Notes under the pieces: generated by a model
Told to the model about the DNA's origin: nothing
The model's input: the letters and a program-made list of their open reading frames with translations, nothing else
The model's database searches: none
Made by a program: the position numbers and the translations under genes
Shown here: positions 18,332-29,442 of the stretch, piece after piece
Layout of the letters: each line of letters opens with the position of its first letter
Position numbering within the stretch: the first letter of the stretch is position 1
Assembly (NCBI RefSeq): GCF_001940525.2
Contig: NZ_CP019437.1
Span: 1,028,501 to 1,092,500, forward strand
Length of the DNA: 64,000 bases
Reading direction: 5' to 3'
Source of the DNA: Thioclava nitratireducens
GTDB taxonomy: Bacteria; Pseudomonadota; Alphaproteobacteria; Rhodobacterales; Rhodobacteraceae

Positions 18332-19156
18332 ATGGCTTTCGGATTGAAGAGCGCACTCAACAGGAAGCTTTTGAACACGGCCCTTTCGGTCATCAAACGC
18401 CACGTCGAAAAGCAAGACGGAATCTCATTGTTGAGATATGATAGACACTCCGACGAACTCTCGCCCCTTGCTTGGCGGGCCAGGAGCATCACCCGGAATG
18501 ATATTGGCGGCGCTTCACAAGCAACGAACACATGGCCGGGACTGCAAGTCCTGAGCGACTACCGAGGAAAAATCGTGGTGGATGTAGGAGCCAACTGTGG
18601 CGCTGTGGCGAAGATGTTCGCGATGGAAGCCGATGAGGTCTACGCGTTCGAGCCGCACCCAAGGAATTTCGCTAATCTACTAGATCAGATCAAGATCCGT
18701 GATTTGAGAAACATCCAAGCGTTTCAAATAGCACTCTCAAACTTCAACGGGGAAACCGAACTCATTGAACGTGAGGCACATGGGATTCATAGTTTGGGCC
18801 CGCACAATCGGGGCAAAATCGTTTCGAAAATTCCGATCCAGGTCAGGACACTGGACGACTTTTGGAAGGACAAGGGAGACGCAATTATCGGTTTATTGAA
18901 AATTGACGTAGAAGGATTCGAGAGCGAGGTTCTACAAGGAGCCAAAAACTTGCTTCGCGAGAAAGCCATTGATGCTATTGTTTTTGAGTTTAGTCCCAAA
19001 ATACACAAGATGCGGGGGGTGGATATTGACGCTCCAATTTCCTTTCTAAAATCAATGGATTACAAAGTTTTCGATATTGATGGGGAGCCATTTAATATTT
19101 CTCCAGCGGAATACCCGAGCATTTGCGATCTGATTGCGGTTCCGAATAGAGGTTGA
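18332..19156 (+). CDS. FkbM-family SAM-dependent methyltransferase
   Basis: 274 residues. The SAM-binding motif is VVDVGANCGAVAKMFA, followed by DEVYAFEPHPRNFANLLDQI, and LLKIDVEGFESEVLQGA is the FkbM signature. Such enzymes O-methylate sugars in surface polysaccharides or small molecules. The ATG at 18332 has AAGGAAAA about 8 bases upstream; an earlier ATG at 18248 lacks a good site. Low GC compared with flanks. The stop codon lies at the exact junction with an IS5 remnant, so the last residues may have been altered by that insertion. Confidence 0.88.
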   Translation: MAFGLKSALNRKLLNTALSVIKRHVEKQDGISLLRYDRHSDELSPLAWRARSITRNDIGGASQATNTWPGLQVLSDYRGKIVVDVGANCGAVAKMFAMEADEVYAFEPHPRNFANLLDQIKIRDLRNIQAFQIALSNFNGETELIEREAHGIHSLGPHNRGKIVSKIPIQVRTLDDFWKDKGDAIIGLLKIDVEGFESEVLQGAKNLLREKAIDAIVFEFSPKIHKMRGVDIDAPISFLKSMDYKVFDIDGEPFNISPAEYPSICDLIAVPNRG

Positions 19157-19409
19157 CCGACACGCGTGGTCGCCCGATCAGGTTCTTCATGTCTGCGGGT
19201 CAGATCAGCGACTACATCGGCGCGGCCGATAGATACGTCGCGACCGGATCGAGATCATGTCCGGGCGGCTCAAGTGCTGGGTTCGATCGCTCTCCCAAAC
19301 CAGTGGCGAGCGCGATCTCACCGTGGCGCTCCGCCTCGATAGATTTCCGAAGGTCTTTCTCTCTGCGAGCGCGTTGGCCGCTGTTCTGACTATGTGTCCT
19401 GAGCCTAGC
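19157..19409 (+). pseudogene. IS5 transposase C-terminal remnant with internal deletion
   Basis: Begins directly after the FkbM stop with TDTRGRPIRFFMSAGQISDYIGA, a conserved IS427-group transposase segment. It then jumps by deletion to RIEIMSGRLK and RLDRFPKVFLSASALAAV in shifted frames. It ends in CCTGAGCCTAG, the outer end of this IS type. It lacks the N-terminal half and the second catalytic region. Confidence 0.8.
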
Positions 19410-19472
19410 AAAGATGGCATCCACGAGACACCGGGCTATTCGAGTTGCTAGAGCGGTTTGGGAGAGCATCTC

Positions 19473-20036
19473 CTATCTCGTGTAGAAAATGAATGGCATC
19501 TTTTGCACTTTCCCGCTCGTATCAACCATGAGGTATTTGTTGGGCTCCAAATCTTTGTCGGGATCTACGTGTCGGATATACTTCGCCGGGTTTCCAGCCC
19601 ATACTTGTCCTTCGGGAACATCAGTGGTCACCACTGACTGAAAACCGATGATTGCATTGCTGCCAATTTTTACTGGTCCCAAGATCATACTGTTTGGGTA
19701 AATCGTGATGTGATCCCCTAGAGTGGGGAAGCCATCTTTATACCCGACGGTAACATTCTGCGCAAATGAACAATATTTGCCGATGTTTTTCGTTCCGATA
19801 ACTATGCTGTGTGGATGCATAAAGTAAGTTTTTTTTCGTGTAACGGCAACTCGAAGTTTCAAGGCAAGATCAGTGTTGCTCCTTAACTTCCGATAGCGCA
19901 CCCATTCTTCGAACGAATAGCCTCTAAATAGCTGGCCAATGATGGTAAAAACATCCAAAATGGGCTGAAAGAGAAAATAATCGACTATCTTGATCGCTAA
20001 CTTTAGTATGCGGTGTGCGAACTTTAGAGCATTCAT
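19473..20036 (-). CDS. Hexapeptide-repeat acyltransferase (serine acetyltransferase-like)
   Basis: 187 residues. The N-terminal half has a hydrophobic stretch (LAIKIVDYFLFQPILDVFTIIGQLF). The C-terminal half is a left-handed beta helix: HSIVIGTKNIGKYCSFAQNVTVG, LGDHITIYPNSMILGPVKIGSNAIIGFQSVVTTDVPEGQVWAGNPAKYIR. The AGNPAK end is typical of CysE/colanic-acid acetyltransferases. The usual catalytic His of CysE-like enzymes is not obvious in the ALT-type loop, but PHSIVIG carries a His. AT-rich like its neighbours. Likely O-acetylates a surface sugar. It reads opposite to the FkbM gene. Confidence 0.82.
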   Translation of the reverse strand: MNALKFAHRILKLAIKIVDYFLFQPILDVFTIIGQLFRGYSFEEWVRYRKLRSNTDLALKLRVAVTRKKTYFMHPHSIVIGTKNIGKYCSFAQNVTVGYKDGFPTLGDHITIYPNSMILGPVKIGSNAIIGFQSVVTTDVPEGQVWAGNPAKYIRHVDPDKDLEPNKYLMVDTSGKVQKMPFIFYTR

Positions 20037-20125
20037 GCTTTTAAACCTCGGGGAGCTGGTATCATGTACCGATCCTCCTACCGTATAGGGTCTGGCTGTG
20101 TGCGCTCAATAGTGGTCTTTCGACG

Positions 20126-21099
20126 GCTCTGTTGCACGAATCCTGTGAAGGGTTTCATGTCGTGAATCCGACGTGGTAGCTGCGTATCATGAGCAGACCG
20201 ACGCGCCCGACCTACAAGACCAGTAACTGGCCAGCCTACAATGAAGCGCTCAAGCGCGGTGGCTCGCTGATGATCTGGGTTAGACCCCGAGATGACTTGG
20301 GATGCGGCGCAATCAGGTAGGCGGGTTCGCGATTCGGACCTGTCTTTCAATGAAGGTTTTTTCGGCATGGCGTTGCGACAGACGACCGGGTTTGTCGAGA
20401 GCCTGTTGCGCTTGGTCGGCCTTGAATGGGCGGTGCCCGACTTCAGCACACTGTCTCGTCGCTAGAAGACCCTTGCCGTGAACATTCCCTATCGCGGCTC
20501 CAAGGGGCCGTTGCGCCTTCTTGTCGGCAGCACAGGGATCAAGGTCGAGAGTGTGGGCGAATGGCACGCGCGCAAACATGGCCGCCCAAAGCGGCCTGTC
20601 TGGCATAAGCCCCATCTCGGGATCGACGAGCAAACATTGGAGTTTCGCACCGTCGAGATTTCGGGAAGCAACATGGCCGATGCTCCGGTTCTGCCTGACC
20701 TGCTCGACCAGATCCCCGAGGGTGAAGAGATCTGCAGGTTCACGGCAGACGGTGCCCACGACACTCGCAAATGCTATGACGCCATCGCCGAGCGCGGCGC
20801 TCATGTTTTCTTCCCGCCTCGCCGACCCTGCGGGCATCGAAGTATCTGGGCTGCGCCCTGTAGCGAAGATGGAGCGGATACCCCCGCCGGAGCCGCGTCG
20901 AAACCAAGATGCACTGCGTGAAACTTCTGGGGCAGCGCCTCATGGCGCGGGATTTCGATCGCCAGATCGCGGAACTTCCGGGTCCGCATCGCCGTCATAA
21001 ACGGCTACATAGCGCTCGGCATACCCCTCACAGAGGCTGTGGGATAAGTCTATCCGGGGTAGGGGAACCTCGGCTATCAGCCAATTTGTGCAACAGAGC
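20126..21099 (+). mobile_element. IS5-family (IS903-like) element, inactivated
   Basis: Bounded by inverted repeats GCTCTGTTGCAC (from 20126) and GTGCAACAGAGC (ending 21099). The enclosed transposase is broken by frameshifts (see next entry). No convincing direct target repeat is visible, so later rearrangement at one edge is possible. Confidence 0.8.
20189..21047 (+). pseudogene. Frameshifted IS5/IS903-type transposase
   Basis: Reads MSRPTRPTYKTSNWPAYNE at 20189, then loses frame near 20280. It regains similarity with GVATDDRV/FVESLLRLVGLEWAVPDFSTLS-like sequence, then VNIPYRGSKGPLRLLVGSTGIKVESVGEW, HLGIDEQTLEFRTVEISGS and RFTADGAHDTRKCYDAIAERGAH. It shifts again near 20820 and ends MHCVKLLGQRLMARDFDRQ, then GYIALGIPLTEAVG, with the stop at 21047. 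At least three frame breaks make it non-functional. Confidence 0.85.
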
Positions 21100-21222
21100 G
21101 GCTCTGATGCCAAAATGTTCATATATAGGTTTGATTTGCTAAATCAGTCGCATATGGTGAAAGTCGCTCATTTGATGGGTCGAGAGAGCCGTCAGCAAGA
21201 CTTCGAAAAGGAGCGAGTGCTT

Positions 21223-21957
21223 ATGCAGAAACCCAGCCGCCTGCGTCGCTTGCTCTCACTTAACCAGCACCGCAAACGCTGGGGGGCGTTCCATCATGCG
21301 TCGAGAGATACCGATCTAAATCGCCTCAAAGAGACGATCATCGATGTTGGCGATGCTGAGCAGACGCGAGGATCCACGAAGTCGTTGGATCAGCATTTGG
21401 AAAATCTGCGCCGTGAATTCTCGGGGCAATCTGAATTGCTTTGGCATCATGCGAAGCTGATCGTCCTGATCCGCCGTGAATTTCAGACCTCTCAGCAATA
21501 CTCCGAATTCCGCACCCTTTGGGACCAAGAGGGTGCATTTTTGCGCGAAAACTTGAACATCAGGTGGCTCGTTTCGGCGACCGATACATTCGCAGAGCAT
21601 GACGAAGACCCTGCCGTTCGCGCGGTTGCGATGATGGCGTCGGTGCTGGTGAATACGGTTAAGATGCAGGAAAGCGAACGATTCATCACGCATGCGAACG
21701 ATTTCTCGGCGGATCCGGAGCGGGTTGCCACACTTCAGGAGGAGCTTGTGCCACTCTTCGAAGGGATGTCTTGCTTTACCGTTGGGACAGACGACACATT
21801 GCGCAACATGGTGTGGCGACTGCATCCGTTCTTGGGGGTCGAACCTGCGGGGCCAATTCTCAATGAAATCTGGCGTAGGTTTCAAGTTGAGGACACGGTT
21901 TTCAACCGGATGCGCCGCCTGCACCGGCGCGAAAAAACCCGGTGGTGGGAGGACTGA
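21223..21957 (+). CDS. Hypothetical protein in the polysaccharide/IS patch
   Basis: 244 residues, not recognised. Probably soluble: no signal peptide or membrane helix. It is rich in charged helix formers, with an N-terminal basic stretch (KPSRLRRLLSLNQHRKRW), repeated Arg/Glu helices such as LDQHLENLRREFSGQSELLWHHAKLIVLIRRE in two parts, and a C-terminal basic tail (RMRRLHRREKTRWWED). The start at ATG 21223 has AAGGAG 9 bases upstream; the frame is open further up (to 21088) but that part begins inside the IS end. It sits between two broken insertion sequences. Confidence 0.6.
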   Translation: MQKPSRLRRLLSLNQHRKRWGAFHHASRDTDLNRLKETIIDVGDAEQTRGSTKSLDQHLENLRREFSGQSELLWHHAKLIVLIRREFQTSQQYSEFRTLWDQEGAFLRENLNIRWLVSATDTFAEHDEDPAVRAVAMMASVLVNTVKMQESERFITHANDFSADPERVATLQEELVPLFEGMSCFTVGTDDTLRNMVWRLHPFLGVEPAGPILNEIWRRFQVEDTVFNRMRRLHRREKTRWWED

Positions 21958-22028
21958 CGAAGTCAGGCCTCGAGGAGGCCCGCGGGATCCAGGCGGATTT
22001 CATGTCGTTCAGCCGTTCCAACGTGCGC

Positions 22029-22262
22029 TAGGCCCAGGACCCGTTAATGGACTTTGTGCCGCCGCTGGTGTGGCGCGTTTCACGCTCTCCAGCTATCGGA
22101 GGGCACGAGTGGTAATATTTTCTTGCTGGGTGATGAACGGATGGCGCGGTTCCGGCCCTTCTTTCTGAGGAGCCACGGTCGACCGCGCGTCGATGAACAG
22201 CGAGTTCTCAATTGCACGATTTCTATCAATCGCAATGGGTTGCGTTGGCCGAAAGACCCTGA
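22029..22262 (+). pseudogene. IS5 (IS427 group) transposase N-terminal remnant
   Basis: Starts with an IS end-like sequence (TAGGCCCAGGACCCGTTAATGG, positions 22029-22050) and carries MARFRPFF, then HGRPRVDEQRVLNCTISINRNGLRW, equivalent to the first 50 residues of the intact element at 17391. Similarity stops near 22262. No slippery site or catalytic residues remain. Confidence 0.8.
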
Positions 22263-22410
22263 TGCTACCAGAGAAAGAGTCTTGAAAGCGCTGTGGCCCC
22301 GTCTCCCGAAAAACCGCGTAGGTTGCCAAGCTGGTCCCGATCCCCGAAGATTCCGGCCGAATGCGAAGCGGCTCGAAGCAGGGCCCACGCGGCAGCGAAA
22401 AGAGGATGCG

Positions 22411-22854
22411 ATGAAACTGAATGTCTATCTGGCGGGCGAAATTCATACCGATTGGCGCGAGGCGGTGAAGTCGGCCTGCGAGGGGTTGGATATCGAATGG
22501 TCGGGGCCTGTCACCGATCACGGCGCTTCGGATGATTGCGGGGTCGAAATCTTCGGCGCGGAAGAGGACAAGTTCTGGCATGACCGCAAGGGCGCGTCGC
22601 TCAACGCGATCCGGATTCGCACCGGGATAGCGCGCTGCGACGTGCTCGTCGTCTGTTTCGGCGAGAAATACAAGCAGTGGAATGCGGCCTTCGACGCGGG
22701 CTATGCGGCGGCGCTCGGCAAACCGATTATCGTGCTTCAGCCGCCCGAGCATGACCATGCGCTCAAGGAGGTCGATGCTGCGGCCAATGCGGTCGCGCGC
22801 ACGCCCGAACAGGTGGCCCGCGCCCTGCGCTATGTGACGACGGCGGCGCTGTAA
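22411..22854 (+). CDS. YtoQ-family protein
   Basis: 147 residues starting MKLNVYLAGEIHTDWREAV, the YtoQ family start, with SGPVTDHGASDDCG, DKFWHDRKGASLNAIRIRTGIARCDVLVVCFGEKYKQWNAAFDAGYAAALGKP (in segments) and PPEHDHALKEVDAAANA. It resembles nucleoside 2-deoxyribosyltransferase-like folds, but no function is established. The ATG at 22411 follows AGAGG by 5 bases; the in-frame extension upstream comes from the IS remnant. High GC: it marks the return to ordinary chromosome after the island. Confidence 0.85.
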   Translation: MKLNVYLAGEIHTDWREAVKSACEGLDIEWSGPVTDHGASDDCGVEIFGAEEDKFWHDRKGASLNAIRIRTGIARCDVLVVCFGEKYKQWNAAFDAGYAAALGKPIIVLQPPEHDHALKEVDAAANAVARTPEQVARALRYVTTAAL

Positions 22855-22922
22855 GGCGCAACGGTGCCCCGCCCGGATCAGCCGCGTGAGCGGCCCGGGC
22901 AGCGCGAGCGAATTTGTGATGA

Positions 22923-23051
22923 GGGCGGCGCCCGACCTCGGGTGGGCGCTAGCACTAGATGGGTGGTCTGCGCTTTATTGGGCCACATCCGACCAACTGT
23001 TGAGCGCGCGGTGTCGCTGCAGAAGCGCCCTCCCGAGGTCGGGCGCTGCCC
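22923..23051. repeat. Large near-perfect inverted repeat (27-base arms, 75-base spacer)
   Basis: Arms at 22923-22949 and 23025-23051 match at 25 of 27 positions when one is reverse-complemented. Each arm is itself a small GCGCCC...GGGCGC hairpin, so the locus can form a long stem or a double cruciform. Immediately after it, 23048-23070 holds another perfect 8-base GCCCGGGG/CCCCGGGC hairpin. No gene lies inside. It could be a transcription barrier between ytoQ and katG, or a non-autonomous palindromic element. Confidence 0.7.
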
Positions 23052-23112
23052 GGGGCTGGTCGCCCCGGGCGTCGGTCTGAGCTGGGACCGGAGTCTCGCT
23101 GATCGTCCAAAC

Positions 23113-23156
23113 AAAAACGCCCCCCGCAGGCAGTGCTGCGAGGGGCGCGACTTTTT
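23113..23156 (-). terminator. Rho-independent terminator of katG
   Basis: Read on the minus strand just after the katG stop: a GC-rich stem CGCCCCTCGCAG / CTGCGGGGGGCG with a short loop (one mismatch region), followed by TTTTTG. A run of T also precedes it on the same strand, so it might work in both directions. Confidence 0.8.
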
Positions 23157-23168
23157 CAAGCCAGACGA

Positions 23169-25779
<2,611 letters not shown>

Positions 25780-26934
25780 TCAGAGCGCGGTCCAGACTCC
25801 TCCCGCCTGGGATGATCGCAAGGCTGCCGAGATGAAGCGCATTCCCGCCAAGCCATCAGCCACGCCAGGCAGCAATCCAAGCGGTCTGGGTTCGCCGCGC
25901 TCGTGTGCCAGGATTGCGTCAGCTGCGGCGCTATAGATATTGCCGAAAGCCTCGAGGAACCCTTCCGGATGCCCAGCCGGAACACGGCCCATCTCGGCCA
26001 CCTCGGGCGTGAGCCCCGGCCCGCCCCGGGACAGCAGATACGGGGGCTCTCCGAAGGGGGAGACGCGTAGACTATCGGGTGCGGTTTGCAGCCATTCAAG
26101 CCCCGCCGTCTCGCCATAGACGCGCAGTTTCAGCCCATTCTCGTTGCCCGGAGAAACCTGGCTGGCCCAGAGCATGCCCTTCGCCCCGCTCTCATAACGG
26201 ATCAACATCTGCACGTCGTCATCGACCGCGCGTCCGGCCACGAAACTGGTGAGCTCGGCGCAGACTTCGCGCGGCTCGAGACACGACACGAAGCTCGCGA
26301 GGTTCATTGCGTGGGTGCCGATATCACCGAGCGAACCCGCTGCACCGGCGCGCGCGGGATCGGTGCGCCAGACCGCCTGTTTCGTGCCATCCGTTTCCAC
26401 CGGTTCAGTTAGCCAGTCCTGTGGATACTCGACCTGAACGACCCGGATGCGCCCGAGTTTTCCGGCTTCCACCATAGCGCGGGCCTGTCGCACCATCGCG
26501 TAGCCGGTGTAGTTATGTGTGAGCACGAAGAGCGCGTTTGAGGCGCGCACCTCTTCCGCCAGCGCCTCCGCTTCCTCGAGCTTGCGCGTCATTGGCTTGT
26601 CGCAGATCACGTGGATGCCCGCGCGCAGGAAGGCGGTCGCGACGGGCGCATGCATATGGTTGGGGGTTACGATCGACACCGCCTCGATCCCGTCGGGCCG
26701 CGCCGCCTCTTCGCGCGCCATCACTTCGAAATCCGCGTAGCTGCGCTTGGGGTCCAACCCCAGTGCCGCCGCGGAGCGATGCGCGCGCGCGGCCTCGGAA
26801 GCAAGCGCCCCCGCGACCAGCTCGAACCGGTCGTCGAGCCGCGCCGCGATGCGGTGAACGCCCCCTATGAAGGCTCCCTCGCCGCCGCCGACCATGCCGA
26901 GGCGCAGTTTGCGATGTCCGTTCGTCTCGCTCAT
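25780..26934 (-). CDS. Gfo/Idh/MocA-family oxidoreductase
   Basis: 384-residue NAD(P)-dependent sugar or cyclitol dehydrogenase. The N-terminal Rossmann motif is LRLGMVGGGEGAFIGGVHR, and the family catalytic motif CDKPMTRKLEEA (normally EKP, here DKP) is kept. GSLGDIGTHAMNLA is the conserved GD.G.H motif that carries the catalytic residues, followed by the beta-sheet domain. Its start overlaps the end of the truncated isomerase gene by 4 bases (ATGA junction at 26931-26934), so they formed one operon. The substrate is probably inositol- or sugar-like. Confidence 0.92.
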   Translation of the reverse strand: MSETNGHRKLRLGMVGGGEGAFIGGVHRIAARLDDRFELVAGALASEAARAHRSAAALGLDPKRSYADFEVMAREEAARPDGIEAVSIVTPNHMHAPVATAFLRAGIHVICDKPMTRKLEEAEALAEEVRASNALFVLTHNYTGYAMVRQARAMVEAGKLGRIRVVQVEYPQDWLTEPVETDGTKQAVWRTDPARAGAAGSLGDIGTHAMNLASFVSCLEPREVCAELTSFVAGRAVDDDVQMLIRYESGAKGMLWASQVSPGNENGLKLRVYGETAGLEWLQTAPDSLRVSPFGEPPYLLSRGGPGLTPEVAEMGRVPAGHPEGFLEAFGNIYSAAADAILAHERGEPRPLGLLPGVADGLAGMRFISAALRSSQAGGVWTAL

Positions 26935-27300
26935 GTCTTGCCCTCCAGCCCGAGAATACGCCGATTGGCACCTTCGTCGGTGCCCGCCCCTGCGAAATCG
27001 TCGAATGCGTGATCGGTCACGCGGATGATGTGGCGGGCGATGAATTCCGCCCCCTCGCGCGCGCCGTCCTCAGGATGCTTGAGTGCGCATTCCCATTCAA
27101 GCACGGCCCAGCCGTCGAAGTCATGCGCCGCCATCTGCGAGAAGATCCGCCCGAAATCCACCTGCCCGTCGCCAAGCGACCGGAACCGCCCCGCGCGGTC
27201 CACCCAAGACTGGTAGCCGCCGTAGACGCCCTGGCGCCCCGAGGATACGAATTCCGCATCCCTGACATGGAAGGCCCGGATACGGTTGTGGCGGCGCGCT
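26931..27300 (-). pseudogene. Sugar phosphate isomerase/epimerase, 5'-truncated
   Basis: Only the C-terminal 115 or so residues of a xylose-isomerase-like TIM-barrel protein remain. They read IRAFHVRDAEF, SSGRQGVYGGYQSWVDRAGRFRSLGDGQVDFGRIF, WAVLEWECALKHPEDGAREGAEFI and HIIRVTDHAFDDFAG in segments. The full family protein is roughly 350 residues. Upstream of the HNRIRAFH segment (about 27300 on the plus strand) similarity ends and a stop is met near 27357. A GTG at 27203 could start a 90-residue relic. The gene was paired with the Gfo/Idh enzyme and then lost its front two-thirds. Confidence 0.8.
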
Positions 27301-27573
27301 TGCCCCTTACCGACTTTCTCAGCAAATACCTCCTCCGTGGGCTCGACGGGCAGATGTTACGTGAAAAAAAGCCGGGAAGCTTTCGTCGATTTTGCTTTAG
27401 CGGATTGCGGGTCGGCGTGGTTGGCGCGCCGGAAAAGGTTGACCGGGCGAGGCCCCGGCAATACCAACGATCGAAGGGCGAGATGGCGTCTCGCCCCGAT
27501 CCCGTTTTTGTCCTGAACGCCCGGACCTGTCGCGCGCGCCTACCGATACCTCGGACGGCGCCGAGGAGGCATC

Positions 27574-28515
27574 ATGGCATTATCCGCAACTCCCAGCACC
27601 GCCACCTTCGAGCACAAGCGTATCGGAATGGCGTCTATGGCGCTCGCAATGGCGCTCCTGCCGGTGGGGGACGCGATCTCGAAATCGCTCACCACGGTCA
27701 TTGCGCCTTTCGAGGTCACCTTGCTGCGCTCATTGGCACAGGCCGCGTTCTTCCTGCCGGTTGCGTGGGTCATGCGTCGTCACCTCGCGGGTCCGATCCT
27801 CTCGGGGGCGTCCCTCATCTCGGCCGGGCTGATCGTGACCGTGCTCTATTCGCTCATCACCGCTTTCGAGGTCATGCCCATCGCCACGGCGATCGCGATC
27901 TTCTTCGTCGAGCCGCTGCTTCTCACCTTGCTTGCCGGGCCGTTCCTTGGGGAGGTTCCGGGCCCGCGTCGCTTCGCTGCCGTCGGGGTCGGGCTCGTCG
28001 GCGCGCTGATCGTGATCCGGCCGAACTTTGCCGTGTTCGGTCCGGTCGCGTTGCTGCCGCTGCTGGCCGCCCTGTGCTATGCGCTCAACATGATCGTCCT
28101 TCGCAAGGCGCGTGGCGGGCAATCCCCCGTGAGCTTCCAATTGGGCGCCTCGCTCTGCGCCGCGGGCCTCCTGCTGTTTATCGAGATACTCCGCCAACTC
28201 AGCGGGCTCGCTCCGGACCTGCCTCTCTTGCCCGGTTGGACGGGCTATGCGGTGCTCGCCGCCGGGGCGCTGTCGACAGTGACGTTCCTGATGATCACTT
28301 TTGCGTTCTCTCGCGTCGAGGCGAGCCTGCTGGCCCCGTTCCAGTATCTCGAGATCGTTGGTGCGACAGTCCTCGGGTTTCTGGTCTTCGGCGACATTCC
28401 CGACGGGCTCACGTTCCTCGGCACCGGGATCATCCTGGCATCCGGAATCTATGTCTTCCATCGCGAAAGGGTGCAGGACGGGCCTGACGAAAAGGAGTTT
28501 CGTGCGCGCTCCTGA
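27574..28515 (+). CDS. DMT-superfamily (EamA) transporter
   Basis: 313-residue inner-membrane protein with about ten hydrophobic segments in two EamA repeats. The first starts ASMALAMALLPVGDAISKSL and the second after PLLAALCYALNMIVLRK. It ends in a charged cytoplasmic tail (FHRERVQDGPDEKEFRARS). Such proteins export amino acids or other metabolites; the substrate is unknown. It starts at ATG 27574 shortly after GAGGAGGCATC. It lies just beyond the breakpoint that truncated the isomerase gene. Confidence 0.88.
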   Translation: MALSATPSTATFEHKRIGMASMALAMALLPVGDAISKSLTTVIAPFEVTLLRSLAQAAFFLPVAWVMRRHLAGPILSGASLISAGLIVTVLYSLITAFEVMPIATAIAIFFVEPLLLTLLAGPFLGEVPGPRRFAAVGVGLVGALIVIRPNFAVFGPVALLPLLAALCYALNMIVLRKARGGQSPVSFQLGASLCAAGLLLFIEILRQLSGLAPDLPLLPGWTGYAVLAAGALSTVTFLMITFAFSRVEASLLAPFQYLEIVGATVLGFLVFGDIPDGLTFLGTGIILASGIYVFHRERVQDGPDEKEFRARS

Positions 28516-28770
28516 GGCGGCGGCGTCGTTCTCCGTCGTAATGCCAATCTGTCGCGTTGCGGCGGATAGAGCGTGTCATACCAGCAAGTGCGCCAAGAAT
28601 TGGGAGACGGCTATCTCCTCCTTGCTGGCGCATCACGTTCGTCAAGTGGCTCGCCATTATCTCACGGAAGTGGCTTCCATCAGGGGGAGATGGTCTTGCC
28701 CGAAGGCTTGCATTCGGGGGTGGTATGGCGTTTTGCTGCCGTTATCCGCAACAGCCGAAAGGCAGAACCG

Positions 28771-29439
28771 TTGAAAACCCGTAGCTTCGCCGTAATCGGC
28801 CTTGGGACGTTTGGAAGCACTGTGGCGAGCGAACTCGCCCGCTTCGGCAATCCTGTCCTGGGGATCGACATCGAAGGGCGAAATGTTACGAGGCTCGCAG
28901 AAACCCTGACAGAGGCCATAATCGCCGATGGCAAGGACGAGGCGGCGTTGCGTGAGGCGGGAGTCGGTAATTACGACGTCGCTGTCGTTGCGATTGGTGA
29001 AGACCTCGAGGCCAATGTGCTTTGCACGATGAACGTCAAGATGCTCGGTGTCGAGACGATCTGGGTCAAAGCACTCAATCGCACGCATCACCGCATTCTT
29101 ACCAAGTTGGGTGCGGATCGTGTGATCCTGCCAGAGCAGGAAGTCGGTCAGCACATCGCGCAGATGCTCCACAATCCCTTGGTGCGGGACTATGTTAGCC
29201 TCGGGAACGGTTATCACGTGGTCGACCTGAACGTTCCGGCGAAGCTCGATGGCAAAGTCGTCGGCAGCGCCGCAATTCTCGAGAAATACAACCTCAGGGC
29301 CCTCGGTGCCATGCGCGAGAACCAGTATCTGTCTTGCGATAGTGACGAGCTCACGCTGCGTGAAGGTGACAAGCTTCTGCTGCTCGGCAAGCGGTCCGAT
29401 CTGCGGCATTTCGGAGACGACTTGCGTGACGGTAAATGA
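28771..29439 (+). CDS. RCK-domain K+ channel regulatory subunit (KtrA/TrkA type)
   Basis: 222 residues. The N-terminal RCK_N Rossmann domain begins RSFAVIGLGTFGSTVASELARFGNPVLGID, with an acidic residue at the end of strand 2 for NAD/ATP ribose binding. The C-terminal RCK_C part includes VVDLNVPAKLDGKVVGSAAIL. One RCK unit, so KtrA-like rather than the double TrkA. The start is TTG 28771, with AAAGG 8 bases before; the upstream open frame lacks similarity. It controls the TrkH/KtrB channel encoded 3 bases downstream. Confidence 0.88.
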   Translation: MKTRSFAVIGLGTFGSTVASELARFGNPVLGIDIEGRNVTRLAETLTEAIIADGKDEAALREAGVGNYDVAVVAIGEDLEANVLCTMNVKMLGVETIWVKALNRTHHRILTKLGADRVILPEQEVGQHIAQMLHNPLVRDYVSLGNGYHVVDLNVPAKLDGKVVGSAAILEKYNLRALGAMRENQYLSCDSDELTLREGDKLLLLGKRSDLRHFGDDLRDGK

Positions 29440-29442
29440 CCG

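Noticed and set aside
15339..22262. Possible prophage or integrative element
   Set aside because: No integrase, phage structural gene, att-like direct repeats or tRNA edge was seen; only IS elements.
27009..28487. 492-codon plus-strand frame covering the truncated isomerase and the DMT gene
   Set aside because: The DMT transporter in another frame has clear EamA repeats; this frame is Arg/Pro-rich without similarity.
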